A stretch of DNA of 64,000 nt, from the NCBI GenBank assembly GCA_027489065.1, contig JAIYAM010000014.1, positions 1-64,000 on the forward strand, in the 5' to 3' direction. Below, one piece after another: positions 36,374-47,206 of the stretch. Every line of letters begins with the position of its first letter. The first letter of the stretch is position 1. The translations under genes and the position numbers were made by a program. This DNA comes from Erythrobacteraceae bacterium (GTDB lineage Bacteria; Pseudomonadota; Alphaproteobacteria; Sphingomonadales; Sphingomonadaceae). Under the pieces are notes generated by a model. That model was given only the letters and a program-made list of their open reading frames with translations. It was not told the origin of the DNA and did not search any database.

Positions 36374-37129
36374 ATGGCGATAATCGCTGTCTACAGCGCG
36401 AAGGGCGGTGTCGGGAAAACGACCATAGCGACCAATCTGGCATGGTGCTCCGCGCAGGGGCACGCACGCCGCACGCTGCTCTGGGATCTCGACATGGCCG
36501 ATGGCGCCGGCTTCATGTTTGCGCTCGACGATCGTCGCAGAAGGCCGGCCCGCAGCCTGTTCGCCGGCGACATCGATGCCCATGCGCTGATCCAGCCGAG
36601 CAGCTACGCGGGGCTCGACGTGTTGCCGGCGGACAGCAGCCTGCGCGAACTGGATTCGATGCTGCTGCGGATGGGCCAGCGCAACCGCCTGGCGACGCTC
36701 GGCAAGCAGATGTCGCGGCATTATGACCGGCTGATCCTCGATTGCCCCCCGATGCTCAATGAACTGAGTGCGCAGGTGATGCGCGCCGCGACGCTGGTGA
36801 TCGTGCCGCTGCCGCCCTCGCCGCTCTCAGCGCGCGCCTTCGACTTCGTGGTCGAGGAAATCCGCCGCCACACCAAGCGCCCGCCGCCGATCCTGCCGGT
36901 ACTCTCGATGATCGACCGTCGCCGCTCGCTGCATTGCGAGGCACTGGCGGCCAACCCCGCCTGGCCATGGATCCCGATGGTCAGCGCGGTCGAGCAGTGC
37001 GCGGTACAGCGCCGCCCGGTGGGGGCCTTTGCGCCGAGCTCTCCGGCGGCGCAGTCCTTCGCAAGGTTGTGGGACGGGATCGAGCGCAAGCTTGCCAAGA
37101 TGGCGGTACGCTCGCCCGTGGCGGCCTGA
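36374..37129 (+). CDS. Orphan ParA-family ATPase 2
   Basis: A 251-aa paralogue of the protein at 34424-35155, with Walker A KGGVGKTT, Walker A' LLWDLDMADGAGF and Walker B RLILDCPPML. Roughly half or more of aligned positions appear identical by eye, and both end in a short basic/hydrophobic tail. Upstream is a palindrome GGAACGTTCC (36319-36328). No ParB-like gene follows. Two closely similar ParAs that could form hetero- or homodimers around a DUF3667 gene is unusual. Start ATG 36374 after AGGAGTGCGTC. Confidence 0.85.
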   Translation: MAIIAVYSAKGGVGKTTIATNLAWCSAQGHARRTLLWDLDMADGAGFMFALDDRRRRPARSLFAGDIDAHALIQPSSYAGLDVLPADSSLRELDSMLLRMGQRNRLATLGKQMSRHYDRLILDCPPMLNELSAQVMRAATLVIVPLPPSPLSARAFDFVVEEIRRHTKRPPPILPVLSMIDRRRSLHCEALAANPAWPWIPMVSAVEQCAVQRRPVGAFAPSSPAAQSFARLWDGIERKLAKMAVRSPVAA

Positions 37130-37531
37130 TCAGGGACAGGCAAATCGCTTGCGCACGAGCTCGGCGAAGGCCTCGGCGATCGAGGTTCGGCCCGCAGCCT
37201 CGGCCGAGTATCCGGCGAGATGGGCGAACAGGACATCGCTGTCGATCTCGGCCGTCTCGGGCAGGCAGGCCTCGACTGGCTGGTTGGCAGCGCGGCGTTC
37301 GGCGAGGTTCTGCCGGTAGGACTTGCCCACCTCGCTTATCACGCCGAACAGCTTGCCGGCCTCGGGCCCGAGCGTCCATTCGGGACCGGTCTTCGCCAGT
37401 TCGCCGACGCGTCCGAGGAAGGCCGCGACCGACATCTGCGGTGAGGGTGCCGTCACATCCGGGCCAGCCGAAACCGGTGAAGCGGCATGAAGGGTCAGAA
37501 CTGCGAGCAGAAGCTTGGCTGATCGTGTCAT
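37130..37531 (-). CDS. Secreted protein of unknown function
   Basis: A 133-aa exported protein with a signal peptide (cleavage near VSAGP). The mature region is mostly helical, with SVAAFLGRVGELA, ISEVGKSYRQNLAERR and EAFAELVRKRFACP, and contains two cysteines (CLPE and FACP) that may pair. No domain is recognised. The start ATG at 37529-37531 has an ideal SD, AAGGAGAT. It converges with the second ParA gene with no spacer. Confidence 0.65.
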   Translation of the reverse strand: MTRSAKLLLAVLTLHAASPVSAGPDVTAPSPQMSVAAFLGRVGELAKTGPEWTLGPEAGKLFGVISEVGKSYRQNLAERRAANQPVEACLPETAEIDSDVLFAHLAGYSAEAAGRTSIAEAFAELVRKRFACP

Positions 37532-37612
37532 GTTATCTCCTTGCATCAAATGATCATCTGGACTCCGGTTCCTTAACTTCGGCTGACAGGCTCCTTGGGG
37601 AAAGGCGCAAGG

Positions 37613-37644
37613 AAAAGGGCGCCCGGATCGCTCCGGACGCCCTT
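37613..37644 (-). terminator. ftsH terminator
   Basis: On the minus strand AAGGGCGTCCGGA/TCCGGGCGCCCTT with one wobble pair and a GCGA loop is followed by TTCC (TTTTCC overall). Good stem 28 bases below the ftsH stop. Confidence 0.75.
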
Positions 37645-37672
37645 GCTGTAATTGTTCGCCGACAGGCGGGGA

Positions 37673-39637
<1,965 letters not shown>

Positions 39638-39746
39638 TGCGGGAGATTCCTTTCGTCACAGACAATGTAGGACGCGAGGCGTGAATGGCAAGATAATGCG
39701 CAAGGGGCCGGGGCGTGACAATTTTCGAACAGACTGATGCACTTCA

Positions 39747-40406
39747 TCAATGCTGGCGGACGCCGTAAGCGGCGAGAAACACGTCGACTGCGCCGGCGAT
39801 CCGCCGGTCGCGCTCGGCGTTGCTGACACTGGTGCCGAAGCGGCGTTCAAGATCGCCCATGCCCTTGCACATCGAGACGAACTGTTCGGCGGCGAGCATC
39901 GGGTCGTCGATCGCAAGCTCACCGGCTTGCGCCTCGTGGGCGAGCCATGCGCCGAAGGCTTCTTTCATGCGCCACGGCCCCGCTTCGAGGAAGGCGAGGC
40001 CGATGGCTGGCTCGGTTTCGGTCTCGGCGGCGATGCGGCGCTCGAACTGCATCATCTCGGGGCGGAACAGGAAGGCGTGCATCGCCTGGCCGATGTCGAA
40101 CAGGCGGGCACGGATCGGGCCTTTGGCAGTGCCTTCGAGCGAGAAGTGCCCGCGGATCTTTTCGCATTCGCTTTCGACCGCGGCAGCAAAGAGCGCGCGC
40201 TTGTCGCCGAATTGGTTGTAGATCGTGACCTTTGACACGCCCGCATCGGCGGCAACCTGCTCGATCGCGGTGGCGGCATACCCGTTATGGAAGAAGTGGT
40301 GCGCGGCAGTTTCCACGATCACCACCCGCTTGGCGGCATCCAACGGCCGCCCGGCCTTGCGGCGAGGCGCTGATTTTTCAGGCCCGGATGAACGCCCGAT
40401 TGACAA
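39747..40406 (-). CDS. TetR-family repressor of the adjacent efflux genes
   Basis: A 219-aa TetR regulator: helix-turn-helix AIEQVAADAGVSKVTIYNQFGDKRALF near residues 47-73, followed by a helical ligand-binding region of the TetR_C type. The first usable start is TTG at 40404-40406, which overlaps the -35 region of the divergent efflux promoter. It is divergent from the four-gene ABC exporter and the palindrome in the shared region (40409-40424) is a likely operator, so it probably represses itself and the exporter until a ligand appears. Confidence 0.9.
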   Translation of the reverse strand: MSIGRSSGPEKSAPRRKAGRPLDAAKRVVIVETAAHHFFHNGYAATAIEQVAADAGVSKVTIYNQFGDKRALFAAAVESECEKIRGHFSLEGTAKGPIRARLFDIGQAMHAFLFRPEMMQFERRIAAETETEPAIGLAFLEAGPWRMKEAFGAWLAHEAQAGELAIDDPMLAAEQFVSMCKGMGDLERRFGTSVSNAERDRRIAGAVDVFLAAYGVRQH

Positions 40407-40428
40407 AGTGAACGGCTCCGTTCAATTA
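40400..40428 (+). promoter_or_regulatory. Efflux promoter with TetR operator
   Basis: TTGACA (40400-40405) and CAATTA (40423-40428) are 17 bases apart. The spacer holds the perfect palindrome TGAACGG-CT-CCGTTCA (40409-40424). A related half-site GATCGTTCA follows at 40434-40442. Placement over the spacer fits a repressor site for the divergent TetR gene. Confidence 0.72.
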
Positions 40429-40501
40429 AACGCGATCGTTCAGTAATGCGCCGCTTCGGTCACTCGCGCAACCCTATCTGCTCGTAAAGGTTCCTGCCCA
40501 C

Positions 40502-41638
40502 GTGCTCTGGATCGCCATCAGGATGCTCACCGGGGATGCCCAGAAGTTCTACGGGCTGCTGTTCGGCATCGCCTTTTCCACGCTCCTCATCACCCAGCAG
40601 ATGACGATCTTCGTCAACCTCGTCGAACGAGGGGCGAGCGGGGTCTACAACGCGCCCGAGGCGCAGGTGTGGGTCATGGACCCCGTCAGCCGCACCACCG
40701 ACGTCAGCTACGCCATGCCCTCGACCGCGCTCGACAAGGTGCGCTCCGTGCCGGGGGTCGAATGGGCCGTGCCGCACCTGCGCGCTCAGGCGAACGTCCG
40801 CACCAAGGACGGCGACCTGGAAGGTGTCGCGATAATCGGCGTCGACGACGCGACCCTGATCGGCCTGCCCAAGCGCATGGCAACCAGCGACAAGGCGGTG
40901 CTGTTCGCTCCTGACACTGTGGTGATCGACGATGTCGGCGTCACCCGCCTGTTCTCGAACGGGACGAGTCCGCTCGGCGAGCGGCTTGAGCTCAATGACC
41001 AGCGCGCCGTGGTCCGCGGTATCGCCGATTCCATCCCGAGCTTCACCAGCACCGTCGTGCTCTACACGCGCTATTCCAATGCGCTGAACTTCGTGCCCGG
41101 CACCCGCAACCGCCTGTCATTCGTGCTTGTCGGCATCGCGCCGGGCGAGACTGCGGAAGGTGTCGCTGCACGGATCGAGAAGGACACCGGACTGAAGGCC
41201 GAGACCCGCACCGAGTTCGCACGCGCAGGGGTCGACTTCATCATCCAGAACACCGGCATCCCAACCAATTTCGGGATCACCGTGTTCCTCGGCTTCGTCG
41301 TCGGCGTGGCGATCGTCGGCCTGACCTTCAGCCTGTTCCTGCGCGACAACATCAAGCAGTTCGGCGCGCTGAAGGCGATCGGGGTCACGAACGCCAGAAT
41401 CGTGCAGATGGTCGCGGCGCAGGCGGGCCTTGTCGGCATGGTCGGCTATGCGCTGGGCGTGATCGGCACGGTCGCCTTCATCAAGGCCTTCAGCTCCAAC
41501 CCCTTTTTCAAGGGCTTCTACATCCCCTGGCAGATACCGTTGATCAGCCTTGCCGCGGTGGTCGTGATCCTGGCGATCACCGGCTTCATCGCGATCCGTT
41601 CGGTGCTCAAGACAGAACCGGCATCGGTGTTCAGGTGA
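40502..41638 (+). CDS. ABC exporter permease (MacB/DevC-like FtsX type)
   Basis: A 378-aa permease with an N-terminal helix (about 18-38), a periplasmic domain of about 200 residues (about 45-255) and three C-terminal helices (about 265-375), the FtsX/MacB layout but with the ATPase encoded separately, as in the DevBCA/heterocyst exporter group. Start GTG at 40502; the promoter and operator lie just upstream. It is the first of four genes: permease, ATPase, HlyD adaptor, outer-membrane factor. Confidence 0.86.
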   Translation: MLWIAIRMLTGDAQKFYGLLFGIAFSTLLITQQMTIFVNLVERGASGVYNAPEAQVWVMDPVSRTTDVSYAMPSTALDKVRSVPGVEWAVPHLRAQANVRTKDGDLEGVAIIGVDDATLIGLPKRMATSDKAVLFAPDTVVIDDVGVTRLFSNGTSPLGERLELNDQRAVVRGIADSIPSFTSTVVLYTRYSNALNFVPGTRNRLSFVLVGIAPGETAEGVAARIEKDTGLKAETRTEFARAGVDFIIQNTGIPTNFGITVFLGFVVGVAIVGLTFSLFLRDNIKQFGALKAIGVTNARIVQMVAAQAGLVGMVGYALGVIGTVAFIKAFSSNPFFKGFYIPWQIPLISLAAVVVILAITGFIAIRSVLKTEPASVFR

Positions 41639-41652
41639 GCGAGGGGGCGATC

Positions 41653-42384
41653 ATGGACACGACAAACATCGGCGGTTGCGCTCCGGAAGCCGCGATTTGC
41701 GCGCGCGGGATCAGCCGCGATTTCGAGGCCGGGCAGTCGACCATCCGTGTCCTCCACGGCATCGACACCGACATCCGCTCGGGCGAGCTCACCTATGTCG
41801 TGGGCGAGAGCGGCTCGGGCAAAACGACGCTGATCTCGATCATGTGCGGCATCCTCTACCCTACCGAGGGCGAGGTGAAGGTCTTCGGCACCGACATCTA
41901 CAAGCTGACCGATACCGAGCTGGTCAATTTCCGCCTCAAGAACATCGGTTTCATCTTCCAGCAGTACAACCTCATCCCGTCGATCGACGTCGCGTCGAAC
42001 GCCGCCGTCCCGCTGATCGCGCAAGGCGTGCCGCGTGAAGAAGCGCGCGAGCGGGCCAAGGTGCTGCTCGAGAAGCTCAACATCGGCAACCAAGCCGACA
42101 AGTTGCCGCGCCAGCTTTCCGGCGGGCAGCAGCAACGCGTCGCCATCGCGCGCGCATTGGTGCATGAACCGCGCCTGGTGGTCTGCGACGAACCGACCGC
42201 GGCGCTCGACGCGAGTTCGGGCCGCCGGGTCATGGACCTGCTGCGCGAAGTGGCCGTCGCTCCCGACCGGGCCTGCATCATCGTCACGCACGACAACCGC
42301 ATCTTCGATCTCGCCGACCGGATCATCGTGCTCGAGGACGGGCGCGTAACCCATGACGGCAAGGAGATGCCCGATGGCCATTGA
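41653..42384 (+). CDS. ABC exporter ATPase (LolD/MacB-like)
   Basis: A 243-aa ABC ATPase. Walker A GESGSGKTT, Q-loop FIFQQYNLIPS, signature LSGGQQQRVAIARAL, Walker B LVVCDEPTAALD and His switch VTHDNRIFDLAD are all present. The ATG at 41653 is preferred because GAGGGGG sits 5 bases upstream; a GTG at 41635 overlapping the permease stop would add six residues. It powers the preceding permease. Confidence 0.93.
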   Translation: MDTTNIGGCAPEAAICARGISRDFEAGQSTIRVLHGIDTDIRSGELTYVVGESGSGKTTLISIMCGILYPTEGEVKVFGTDIYKLTDTELVNFRLKNIGFIFQQYNLIPSIDVASNAAVPLIAQGVPREEARERAKVLLEKLNIGNQADKLPRQLSGGQQQRVAIARALVHEPRLVVCDEPTAALDASSGRRVMDLLREVAVAPDRACIIVTHDNRIFDLADRIIVLEDGRVTHDGKEMPDGH

Positions 42385-42437
42385 TGCCCGCTGCCCTGCC
42401 CCTGCCTCCTCTCCCCTCAGAACCCGCCGAGGAACCC

Positions 42438-43427
42438 ATGCTTCGTAATGTGAGCTTTGCCCGACAGATCCTGCCGTTCGCCGCGCTGGTCGGCGTCGTC
42501 ATCGCCGCGTGGCTGATCTTCGCCCTGCTGCCCGATCGTTCGACCGCCGAGCCGGTCGAGCAGCCGCCCAAGGCCGTTGGCAAGCTAGCCAACGGCCCGC
42601 GGGTGGCCGGCTCCGGCGTGGTCGAGCCGGCGAGCGAGGTGATCGACATCGGATCGGCGCTCTCGGGCCTCGTCACCGACGTGCGGGTGCGCCCCGGCGA
42701 CCGCATCGCGAAGGGCGAGGTGCTGTTCCTCGTCGATGCTCGCGCCGCCCGCGCGCAGCTCGATCAGGCCAATGCCGCCATCAACGAGGCGCGGGCCGCC
42801 ATCGCCGAGGCTTCTGCCGCGCAGAAAACCGCGCGCGAGCAGCTTGCGCTCTACCGCGGCCTCTCCGATCCCGCCGCGGTCAGCCGCGCCGAAGTGATCC
42901 GTGCCGAGGGCGAGGAAGCCGCCGCGACCAGCCGTCTCGGCCTTGCCCGCGCGCGCCTCGCCTCCGCGCAATCCGGTGCCGCCGCGGCACGCACGGAGAT
43001 CGAGCGGCTGACCATCCGCGCGCCGATCTCCGGCGAAATTCTCGCGGTCAACATCCGTGCCGGAGAATTCGTCGCCACTCAGGGGGGCGGCAACAGCCAG
43101 CCCTTCATCCAGATGGGCGAGACCAATCCGCTCCACGTGCGCGTCGACATCGACGAGAACGAGATCGGGCGTGTCGCGCTCGGCCAGCCGGCAGTGATCA
43201 GCCCGCGCGGTGCTGCCGAGCTCCACGTCAACGCTACCTTCGTGCGCGCCGAGCCGCAGGTGGTGCCCAAGCGCTCGCTGACCAACAGCGCCGCGGAGCG
43301 GGTCGATGTGCGGGTGCTCCAGCTGATCTACGCCCTGCCGCCGAGCGAAGCCTTCCGCGTCGGCCAGCAGATCGATGCGTTCATCCCGGCCAAGGCGGGC
43401 GCCCCGGCCGAACAGAAGGGGGGCTGA
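42438..43427 (+). CDS. HlyD/MFP periplasmic adaptor
   Basis: A 329-aa membrane-fusion protein linking the permease to the outer-membrane channel. One N-terminal membrane helix (about 12-32) is followed by a lipoyl-like half (VTDVRVRPGDRIAKGEVLFLVD), a long coiled-coil hairpin (about 105-195, AQLDQANAAINEARAAIAEA), the second lipoyl half and a beta-barrel. The ATG at 42438 has GAGGA close upstream; an ATG at 42384 overlapping the ATPase stop would add 18 residues. Confidence 0.88.
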   Translation: MLRNVSFARQILPFAALVGVVIAAWLIFALLPDRSTAEPVEQPPKAVGKLANGPRVAGSGVVEPASEVIDIGSALSGLVTDVRVRPGDRIAKGEVLFLVDARAARAQLDQANAAINEARAAIAEASAAQKTAREQLALYRGLSDPAAVSRAEVIRAEGEEAAATSRLGLARARLASAQSGAAAARTEIERLTIRAPISGEILAVNIRAGEFVATQGGGNSQPFIQMGETNPLHVRVDIDENEIGRVALGQPAVISPRGAAELHVNATFVRAEPQVVPKRSLTNSAAERVDVRVLQLIYALPPSEAFRVGQQIDAFIPAKAGAPAEQKGG

Positions 43428-43431
43428 GGCC

Positions 43432-44850
43432 ATGCGCCGCGTCCTGCCCTTCCTCCTCCCCCTCGCTCTGGGCGCCTGCACCATGCAGCCCGCCCCGAAG
43501 ATCGCCACGCCCACGCCCGAACTGCCGAAGGCCTTCTTCTACAAGCCCGAGGCCTCGACCGGCACAGCGCTCGCTGCGCTGCTACCGCAGGGCGATCCGG
43601 CGTGGCAGACTCTCTCCGCAGCGGCGCTTGCCGATGCGCCCGACCTCGCCGAGGCCGCAGCGCGCATCGAGTCCGCCCGCGCCGGCGCGCGGCGCGCAGG
43701 GGCAGAGCGGCTTCCGAACATCACCGCCGACGGCAATGTGAGGCGCAACCGCATCAACACCGCGCAGTTCGGACAGGCCGGGCAGCAGGGCTTCATCCCT
43801 GCCGAACAGACTTCCTACGGCGCGAATGTCACCGCGAGCTGGGACCCGGACATCTTCGGCCAGCTGAAGGCGCAGGAGCGCGCCGCGCTCGCCCGGATCG
43901 ACGCCGCCACCGCCCAGGCGCAGGGCGTCCGGCTCGCGCTGCTTGCGGAGATCGCCGCGAGCATCACCGACTGGCGCGTGCTCGACGCGCGCGCCGCCGC
44001 GATCGAGGCCGATGGTGCCGCCGCGCGCCAGCTTGCCAGCCTCGCGAAGGTGCGCGAGGACGCCGGCATTGCGCCGGGCTTCGACCGGGTGCGCGCCGAA
44101 GCGAACGCCAGCGCATCGGCCACCCGCCTCGCGGCTTTGGACAGCGAGCGGGCGCGGCTGATCGGGCGATTGGTGACCCTGACCGCGCAGGACGGCGCGA
44201 CCGTTCGCGCAGCACTCGCCACCTCAGCGCCGACGCTCGCCCCTTCCCCTGCGCCGGCGGGGCTACCCTCGGATCTTCTCGCCAACCGGCCTGATGTCGC
44301 TGCAGCCGCCGCGAGCCTTGCGGCGAGCGATGCGGACCTCGCCGCCGCCGCCCGCGCACGCTTCCCGCGCATCACGCTCTCGGGCGTGCTCGGCCTGCTC
44401 GCTTTCGATCCTTCCGACTTCTTCGACGGGGATTCGCTGGTCGGCGCGCTCACGGGGGCCATCGCGGGACCGCTGCTCGATTTCGGGCGCGTCGGCGCGC
44501 AGATCGACTCTGCCGCCGCCGACAAGCGCGCGGCCTTTGCGGCCTATGGCGGCGCGGTGTTCCAGGCGCTGGGCGATGCCGAGGCGGCCTATGGTACCGT
44601 CGCAGCCGCCGATGCGGAGGCGCAGCTCGCGGTCACCCAGCGCGACCAGCTCAGCCGCGCAGCGTCTATTGCCGAGACCCGCTACCGTGCAGGCCTCGCC
44701 AGCTTCCTCGAAGTGCTCGAAGCACGCCGCGCCGCCGATGCCAGCGGAGAGCAGGCCGCCGCAGCGCTAGGCCGTGCGTCCCGCGCGCGGATCGTGCTGT
44801 GGCAGGCGCTGGGCGGCGAGGTGGCAGCCTCAGGCGCGCCGCTGCAATAG
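43432..44850 (+). CDS. NodT/TolC-type outer-membrane efflux lipoprotein
   Basis: A 472-aa outer-membrane factor with lipoprotein signal (lipobox LGAC, lipidated Cys near 15). Two tandem OEP repeats of helices and strands are visible; [20 protein letters not shown] and [16 protein letters not shown] are family signatures. It completes the tripartite exporter. Its last 21 bases overlap the end of the convergent MaoC gene. Confidence 0.9.
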   Translation: MRRVLPFLLPLALGACTMQPAPKIATPTPELPKAFFYKPEASTGTALAALLPQGDPAWQTLSAAALADAPDLAEAAARIESARAGARRAGAERLPNITADGNVRRNRINTAQFGQAGQQGFIPAEQTSYGANVTASWDPDIFGQLKAQERAALARIDAATAQAQGVRLALLAEIAASITDWRVLDARAAAIEADGAAARQLASLAKVREDAGIAPGFDRVRAEANASASATRLAALDSERARLIGRLVTLTAQDGATVRAALATSAPTLAPSPAPAGLPSDLLANRPDVAAAAASLAASDADLAAAARARFPRITLSGVLGLLAFDPSDFFDGDSLVGALTGAIAGPLLDFGRVGAQIDSAAADKRAAFAAYGGAVFQALGDAEAAYGTVAAADAEAQLAVTQRDQLSRAASIAETRYRAGLASFLEVLEARRAADASGEQAAAALGRASRARIVLWQALGGEVAASGAPLQ

Positions 44851-45279
44851 CGCGGTCCGCTCGCAGCGGCACACCACCTCGTCACGCTGGTTCCACATTT
44901 CGTGGACGAAGGTGACGATCCCGGCGTCGGGGCGCGACTTGCTTTCCCGCAGCTCCTTGATCTCGGAATAGGCCCGCAGCGTGTCCCCGATGAACACCGG
45001 CTTGGGCGTCACCACCTTGTCGAAACCGAGGTTGGCGACCAGCGTGCCGAGCGTCGTCTCGCCCACCGACAGTCCGACCAGCAGGCTGAAGGTGAAGGTC
45101 GAATTGACGAGGATCTGCCCGAACCCGCTCGCCTTGGCCGCCTCGACATCAAGGTGCAGCGGCTGCGGGTTGTGGGTCATGGTCGAGAACAGCAGGTTGT
45201 CCGTCTCGGTGACTGTGCGGCGGATCGGGTGCTCGATCCGCTCCCCGACCTGCCATTCGCCGAAGAACTTGCCGGCCAT
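44830..45279 (-). CDS. MaoC-like enoyl-CoA hydratase
   Basis: A 149-aa single-hotdog hydratase. The MaoC signature spans [18 protein letters not shown] (Asp/His catalytic positions) and [18 protein letters not shown]. Such enzymes hydrate a 2-enoyl-CoA, as in mesaconyl-CoA hydratase or R-specific enoyl-CoA hydratase. It is coupled to the upstream CoA-transferase (TGATG overlap), suggesting one short acyl-CoA pathway whose substrate cannot be told. Confidence 0.87.
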   Translation of the reverse strand: MAGKFFGEWQVGERIEHPIRRTVTETDNLLFSTMTHNPQPLHLDVEAAKASGFGQILVNSTFTFSLLVGLSVGETTLGTLVANLGFDKVVTPKPVFIGDTLRAYSEIKELRESKSRPDAGIVTFVHEMWNQRDEVVCRCERTALLQRRA

Positions 45280-46361
45280 CAGGCGGCTCCTTGCCAACGC
45301 GCGACCACCTCGGCCCCGTCGTCGGCGCTGGAGCGGACGGCCCCCGGCGTGCGGCTGAAGCGCGGCGCGGGGGCGGTGTGCCAGATGCCGTCGTGCTCGA
45401 GGTAGGCCCCGCGCGCCTGCATATGCGGATGCTCGCGCGCCTCTTCGATCCCGAGCACGGGGGCAAAGCAGGCGTCGGTGCCTTCGAGCAGTTCGCACCA
45501 CTGATCTCGCGTCTTCGTGAGGAACAGCGCCGCCAGCCTATCCGCGTAGTCGTCCCAGTTGGCGGGGTTCATCTGGCCCTCCGCCAGCTCCGCCGGAGCG
45601 CCTGCCCTGGCCAGCATCTCGGCGTAGAACTGCGGCTCGATCGACCCGAGGCTGATCTCCTTGCCGTCGGCGCAGGTGAAGCAGCGGTAGAAATGCGCCG
45701 CCCCGCCGAGCATTCCCTTGCCGCGTGTCGTGGACAGGTGCGGCACGCCCCGCACGCCGAAGAAGAAGCTCATCAGGCTGGTCGCCCCGTCGACGATCGC
45801 GGCGTCGACCACCTGGCCCTTGCCCGAACGCTCGCGTTCGTAGAGCGCGGCCATGATCCCGAAGGCGCAATACATCGACCCGCCCCCGAAATCGCCGACG
45901 AGGTTCTGCGGCGGGGTGGCGGTCTCTCCCGGCTTGCCGACCGCGGCAAGCGCCCCGGTGATGGCGATGTAGTTGATGTCGTGCCCGGCGGCCTGCGCCA
46001 GCGGGCCGTCCTGCCCCCAGCCGGTCATCCGCGCGTAAACGAGGCGCGGGTTCGCGGCGAGAAGCTCCTCGGGGCCGAGCCCGAGCCGCTCCATGACGCC
46101 CGGGCGGAAGCCCTCGATCAGCACGTCGGCGCTTGCGGCGGCGGCACGCACGGCGGCTTTGCCCTCGTCGCTCTTGAGGTCAAGCGCGAGGCGGTGACGC
46201 GCACGCTCGACGACCGGATTGCTGGACGCAGCGCCTGGACGGTCGATCCGGACAACTTCGGCACCGAGGTCGGCAAGCAGCATGGCGACGTGCGGACCGG
46301 GACCGATCCCGGCGAACTCAAGAACTCGAAGGCCCGAAAGCGGCCCCTGCGGCTGGCTCAT
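45279..46361 (-). CDS. CaiB/BaiF (Amacr-like) CoA-transferase family enzyme
   Basis: A 360-aa type-III CoA-transferase family protein. [34 protein letters not shown] is the N-terminal signature and [15 protein letters not shown] contains the predicted catalytic Asp region. The start pattern and internal loops resemble alpha-methylacyl-CoA racemase more than formyl-CoA transferase. Followed directly by the MaoC gene. Confidence 0.88.
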   Translation of the reverse strand: MSQPQGPLSGLRVLEFAGIGPGPHVAMLLADLGAEVVRIDRPGAASSNPVVERARHRLALDLKSDEGKAAVRAAAASADVLIEGFRPGVMERLGLGPEELLAANPRLVYARMTGWGQDGPLAQAAGHDINYIAITGALAAVGKPGETATPPQNLVGDFGGGSMYCAFGIMAALYERERSGKGQVVDAAIVDGATSLMSFFFGVRGVPHLSTTRGKGMLGGAAHFYRCFTCADGKEISLGSIEPQFYAEMLARAGAPAELAEGQMNPANWDDYADRLAALFLTKTRDQWCELLEGTDACFAPVLGIEEAREHPHMQARGAYLEHDGIWHTAPAPRFSRTPGAVRSSADDGAEVVARWQGAA

Positions 46362-46472
46362 GTCTCTGTCTCTCTCCCTCGGCGCGCCCCGCGCGCTCTC
46401 GCAACGGCTCTCGCAAAGCCGCTGCCGACTGGCAAGTGGCAGAAAGCGGAGCCTTGGCGGCGGGGGACGCGG

Positions 46473-47165
46473 CTAGAGGGGCTTGCGTGCCCAGATGATG
46501 CTCTCGAAGCCGTAGAGCGCCCATGTCCCGGGCATCACCCTGCGTTTCAACGCGCTGATCGGCTCGACACCCAGCCCCAGCGCGAATTTGGCCGGTGGGC
46601 GGTAGCGCTCAGCGCGATACTCGATCTCCAGCCCGCGAGCGATCAGCTGGCGGCAGACCGCCGCGAAGTCGGGCACGTCATTGTGGGTCGGATCGTCGTA
46701 GAAGTTGAGACAGCCGGCACGCTTGGGAAAGGTCTTGGAAGCGAGGGACGGAAAGGCGAAGAAAAGCTTGCCGCCCGGAACGAGCGCGCCTGCCATCGCC
46801 TCGACCACGCCCTCGGGATCGTCACAATGTTCGAGATTGTGCGCGCTTACTGCGGCATCGAAGCGCTGGCCGAAGCGGTTGATCGCATCGCGAAAATCGT
46901 CCGGCTCGACGATCACGTATTCGTCCGCGACCGAGCGCGGATCGATCGGCTGCCGGCAGTCGCCGACGTCGAGACCGACGTAGTACAGATCAGGCCGGAT
47001 CGCCTTGAAGCTGCGCGGCGAGTCATTTCCGCATCCCACGTCGAGCACGCGCGCCTTGCGGGGCAGCTGCGCGAGGAAGCGGTTGCGGCCGCGCGGATTG
47101 AACAGAGCCAGCTTGGCCGCCTGCAAAGCGGGAACGTGGTGATCCGTGACTTCGGCAAGCGACAT
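46473..47165 (-). CDS. Class I SAM-dependent methyltransferase
   Basis: A 230-aa methyltransferase: motif I VLDVGCGNDSP, acidic loop end YVGLDVGD, and motif IV AAVSAHNLEHCDDPE. The C-terminal region is specific to polysaccharide-locus enzymes rather than UbiE/COQ5. It begins the minus-strand arm of the glycan cluster with the glycosyltransferase at 47207-48391; possibly methylates a sugar or lipid intermediate. Confidence 0.82.
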   Translation of the reverse strand: MSLAEVTDHHVPALQAAKLALFNPRGRNRFLAQLPRKARVLDVGCGNDSPRSFKAIRPDLYYVGLDVGDCRQPIDPRSVADEYVIVEPDDFRDAINRFGQRFDAAVSAHNLEHCDDPEGVVEAMAGALVPGGKLFFAFPSLASKTFPKRAGCLNFYDDPTHNDVPDFAAVCRQLIARGLEIEYRAERYRPPAKFALGLGVEPISALKRRVMPGTWALYGFESIIWARKPL

Positions 47166-47206
47166 CGAAACTCCCTCGGATAAAGCGTGTTGCGTATGCT
47201 CTCGCG

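Noticed and set aside
34288..37129. ParA genes as part of an integrated plasmid or conjugative element
   Set aside because: No parB, rep, relaxase, integrase or att-like repeats; composition and neighbours (rpoZ, ftsH) are chromosomal.
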